The position numbers were made by a program, and so were the translations under genes. A stretch of DNA of 64,000 nucleotides from Clostridium sp. 1001275B_160808_H3 (lineage in GTDB: Bacteria > Bacillota > Clostridia > Clostridiales > Clostridiaceae): assembly GCF_015550425.1 (NCBI RefSeq), contig NZ_JADNAT010000014.1, forward strand, positions 36,114-100,113, given 5' to 3'. Below, piece after piece: positions 61,975-64,000 of this stretch. Under the pieces are notes generated by a model. It did no database searches, was not told the origin of the DNA, and saw nothing but the letters and a program-made list of their open reading frames with translations. Numbering within the stretch: position 1 is the stretch's first letter; each line of letters opens with the position of its first letter.

Positions 61975-62013
61975 TTATTAGTAGTATTCAAAAGAAAACA
62001 AGGAGTGAGATAT

Positions 62014-62313
62014 TTGGGTCAAGCAGAAAGCAAGCTTAAAAATCCGGAGCTAGATCTATTTTTTGAAGCTGTTTTGAAGTTAGAAAATATAGATGATTGC
62101 TATAATTTCTTTGAAGATGTTGCAACAATAAATGAGCTTAAGGCACTAGCACAGAGAATGCATGTTGCAAAAATGTTGAAGGAAAAGAAGGTATATACAG
62201 AAATTGCAGATGAAACTGGAGCCAGTACAGCAACTATAAGTAGAGTGAATAAATGTTTGAATTATGGTACTGGAGGATATAACTTAATTCTAGATAGATT
62301 AGAAGAAAAATAG
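62014..62313 (+). CDS. YerC/YecD family TrpR-related regulator
   Basis: 99 aa from TTG 62014 (AAGGAG 8 bases upstream; a GTG at 62005 lies in that site). A Trp-repressor-like fold: LFFEAVLKLENIDDCYNFFE, then a helix-turn-helix TEIADETGASTATISRVNKC. YerC proteins are DNA-binding regulators of unclear target. Located between AIM24 and glmM. Confidence 0.88.
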   Translation: MGQAESKLKNPELDLFFEAVLKLENIDDCYNFFEDVATINELKALAQRMHVAKMLKEKKVYTEIADETGASTATISRVNKCLNYGTGGYNLILDRLEEK

Positions 62314-62318
62314 AATAT

Positions 62319-62350
62319 AATAAAGTTGTAATAATAATAAAGTTGTAATA
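62319..62350 (+). repeat. 15-bp direct repeat upstream of glmM
   Basis: AATAAAGTTGTAATA occurs at 62319-62333 and 62336-62350. The first 13 bases also occur at 61939-61951. Each copy contains TTGTAA, usable as a -35 box. Confidence 0.7.
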
Positions 62351-62371
62351 TATAATTTGTGAATGTATACT
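62343..62371 (+). promoter_or_regulatory. Promoter of glmM
   Basis: TTGTAA (62343-62348), a 17-base spacer and TATACT (62366-62371), about 58 bases before the start codon. Confidence 0.6.
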
Positions 62372-62428
62372 ATTTATTAGGACATTATGTAAAACCAATA
62401 AACCAATAGAAAAAGTGAGGTAAAAAAT

Positions 62429-63772
62429 ATGGGTAGAATGTTTGGGACAGATGGAGTTAGAGGTATTGCCAATACAGAATTAACATCTGAAATAGCGTAT
62501 GGCTTAGGGAGAGCAGGAGCTTATGTATTAACAGAAGGAACTCACAAGCCAAAAATATTAGTTGCTAAAGATACAAGAATATCAGGAGATATGCTAGAAG
62601 CAGCTTTAGTATCAGGAATACTATCAGTAGGAGCAGAAGCTGTTATATTAGGCGTGGTTCCAACTCCAGCAGTAGCACACTTAATTAGAGAATATAATGC
62701 TGATGCAGGTATAATGATTTCAGCATCACATAACCCTGTAGAATATAATGGAATAAAGTTTTTTGATAATAAAGGATACAAATTACAAGATGAATTAGAA
62801 GATGAAATTCAAAGAGTTATAGAAAGTGGATTTGAAGGAGTACCAAGTCCAACAGGACATGACTTAGGAAGATCATCAATTGAAGTTGGAGCTCTTGATG
62901 AATATACTGATTATGCATTATCAACAATTCCAGTAGATTTAAAAGGTTTAAGAGTAGCTTTAGATTGCGCTAATGGAGCATGTTACAAAGCGGCAGTAAA
63001 GGCATTTAGACAACTTGGAGCAGAAGTTTATGTTATAAATGATAATCCAGATGGAACAAATATAAATGAAAACTGTGGATCAACACATCCAGAAGAATTA
63101 CAAGATTATGTTATAAGAAAAAAATGTGATTTAGGATTTGCTTTTGATGGAGATGCAGATAGATGTTTAGCAGTAGATGAAAAAGGAAATCTTATAAATG
63201 GAGATTTCATACTAATGCTATGTGCAAAATATCTTAAAGACTTAGGAAAGCTTAAAGATGATACTTTAGTTGTTACAGTAATGAGTAATCTTGGTTTAGA
63301 TATTGCTTCTAAAAGAGAAGGTATCAATGTTATAAAAACTAAGGTCGGAGACAGATATGTATTAGAAGAAATGGTTAAGGATGGATATGTTTTAGGTGGA
63401 GAACAATCAGGACATATAATATTCTTAGATTATAATACAACTGGTGATGGATTAGTTACAGCTCTTCAAGTTGCTGCAATAGCAAAGAAAAGTGGAAAAA
63501 CGTTAAGTGAATTAGCTGGAATAATGAAGGAGCTTCCTCAAGTTTTAGTTAATGCTACAGTTCCAAATGAAAAGAAAAATATATACTTAGAAGACGAAGA
63601 AATAGTTAATGAAATAAAGAAGATAGAAGAAGCACTACATGGTGCAGGTAGAGTTTTAATAAGACCTTCAGGTACAGAACCACTAGTTAGAGTTATGCTA
63701 GAAGGGGAAAATCAAGAAGAAATAGATAAAATGGCGCATGGATTAGCAGATTTAATATTAAGCAAAATATAG
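62429..63772 (+). CDS. glmM: Phosphoglucosamine mutase
   Basis: Converts glucosamine-6-phosphate to glucosamine-1-phosphate for peptidoglycan precursors; 447 aa. N-terminal [14 protein letters not shown], phospho-serine S100 in MISASHNP, metal loop DGDADR and sugar loop GGEQSGHI, C-terminal phosphate-binding [12 protein letters not shown]. It is usually next to cdaA-cdaR; here it has its own promoter and terminator. Confidence 0.96.
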   Translation: MGRMFGTDGVRGIANTELTSEIAYGLGRAGAYVLTEGTHKPKILVAKDTRISGDMLEAALVSGILSVGAEAVILGVVPTPAVAHLIREYNADAGIMISASHNPVEYNGIKFFDNKGYKLQDELEDEIQRVIESGFEGVPSPTGHDLGRSSIEVGALDEYTDYALSTIPVDLKGLRVALDCANGACYKAAVKAFRQLGAEVYVINDNPDGTNINENCGSTHPEELQDYVIRKKCDLGFAFDGDADRCLAVDEKGNLINGDFILMLCAKYLKDLGKLKDDTLVVTVMSNLGLDIASKREGINVIKTKVGDRYVLEEMVKDGYVLGGEQSGHIIFLDYNTTGDGLVTALQVAAIAKKSGKTLSELAGIMKELPQVLVNATVPNEKKNIYLEDEEIVNEIKKIEEALHGAGRVLIRPSGTEPLVRVMLEGENQEEIDKMAHGLADLILSKI

Positions 63773-63800
63773 TAGAATAATGAAAAAATGAAATTCTGCT

Positions 63801-63816
63801 TGAAATTATAATTTCA
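63801..63816. repeat. Perfect 16-bp palindrome after glmM
   Basis: TGAAATTATAATTTCA reads the same on both strands. It lies 29 bases after the glmM stop and upstream of the terminator. Role unknown. Confidence 0.5.
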
Positions 63817-63831
63817 AATATACATGAAATT

Positions 63832-63873
63832 AAAGAAGAAACTCAGCTGAAGAGCTGAGTTTCTTCTTTTATA
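63832..63873 (+). terminator. Terminator of glmM
   Basis: A perfect 17-bp stem (63832-63848 with 63853-63869), GAAG loop, followed by T. This is the longest perfect terminator stem in the window. Confidence 0.93.
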
Positions 63874-63930
63874 AATATACAATTATTTTGCAAATTTAGT
63901 CAAGTTTCAAGGGGCTAACGTTTTAAACTG

Positions 63931-63984
63931 ATACCTATAGACTAGACACTTAAATAAAAGGGTTTATGGCTATAGGTATTTTTT
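63931..63984 (+). terminator. Second terminator-like hairpin at the window end
   Basis: ATACCTATAG (63931-63940) pairs with CTATAGGTAT (63970-63979), followed by a T run to 63984. The 29-base loop is long. It may be the attenuator of a leader for the gene beyond the window. Confidence 0.6.
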
Positions 63985-64000
63985 ATATAATTAAATAAAT

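Overview
The window is a 64 kb piece of a low-GC, AT-rich Firmicutes chromosome, almost certainly Clostridium sensu stricto. The evidence is the uninterrupted rpoB-rpoC / rpsL-rpsG-fusA-tuf / S10-spc-alpha gene order, zinc-binding forms of S14 and S4, an acidic RpoB C-terminus, the sporulation/germination hydrolases CwlD and SleB-like, and a butyrate-forming ptb-buk pathway with two tandem butyrate kinases. The species cannot be fixed from the sequence alone. No rRNA, tRNA, CRISPR array, prophage or insertion sequence was seen.

Layout. 1-10.4 kb: 3' part of rpoB, rpoC, an L7Ae-family RNA-binding protein, rpsL, rpsG, fusA and tuf, closed by a strong terminator. 10.5-11.1 kb: non-coding DNA with a sigma-A promoter and a structured leader ahead of rpsJ. 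11.1-31.4 kb: one of the densest blocks of translation genes in the genome (S10, spc and alpha clusters, secY, adk, map, infA, rpoA), then the ECF vitamin-transporter module (two ATPases plus EcfT), truA and rplM-rpsI. Small genes rpmD and rpmJ are included.

31.4-50 kb: mostly single genes or short operons, each with its own terminator. They are a Na/Pi cotransporter, cwlD, a two-subunit class I fumarase, a YitT transporter, an OmpR-type two-component system, an Spx/ArsC-like protein, a class I ribonucleotide reductase (promoter plus two NrdR-box-like sites), PTS enzyme I, a split chromate transporter, a TPR protein, a beta-aspartyl dipeptidase and a SleB-like hydrolase.

50-64 kb: the c-di-AMP synthase CdaA with its regulator CdaR, an FAD-dependent dehydrogenase, ptb-buk-buk (butyryl-CoA to butyrate plus ATP), a zinc alcohol dehydrogenase, an AIM24 protein, a TrpR-like regulator and glmM. 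cdaA-cdaR and glmM, often adjacent in Firmicutes, are separated here by about 8.8 kb of metabolic genes.

Most of the window is ordinary core genome. The least explained structures are in the last 6 kb. A roughly 220-bp imperfect palindrome follows the second butyrate kinase. A 59-codon ORF with its own ribosome binding site has the N- and C-terminal ends of the neighbouring alcohol dehydrogenase but none of the middle. Two perfect hairpins stand back to back beside it. Other points of note are the paired NrdR-like boxes, a leader able to mask the sleB-like ribosome binding site, 13-bp tandem repeats abutting the consensus rplM promoter, and a small unlisted membrane-protein ORF.
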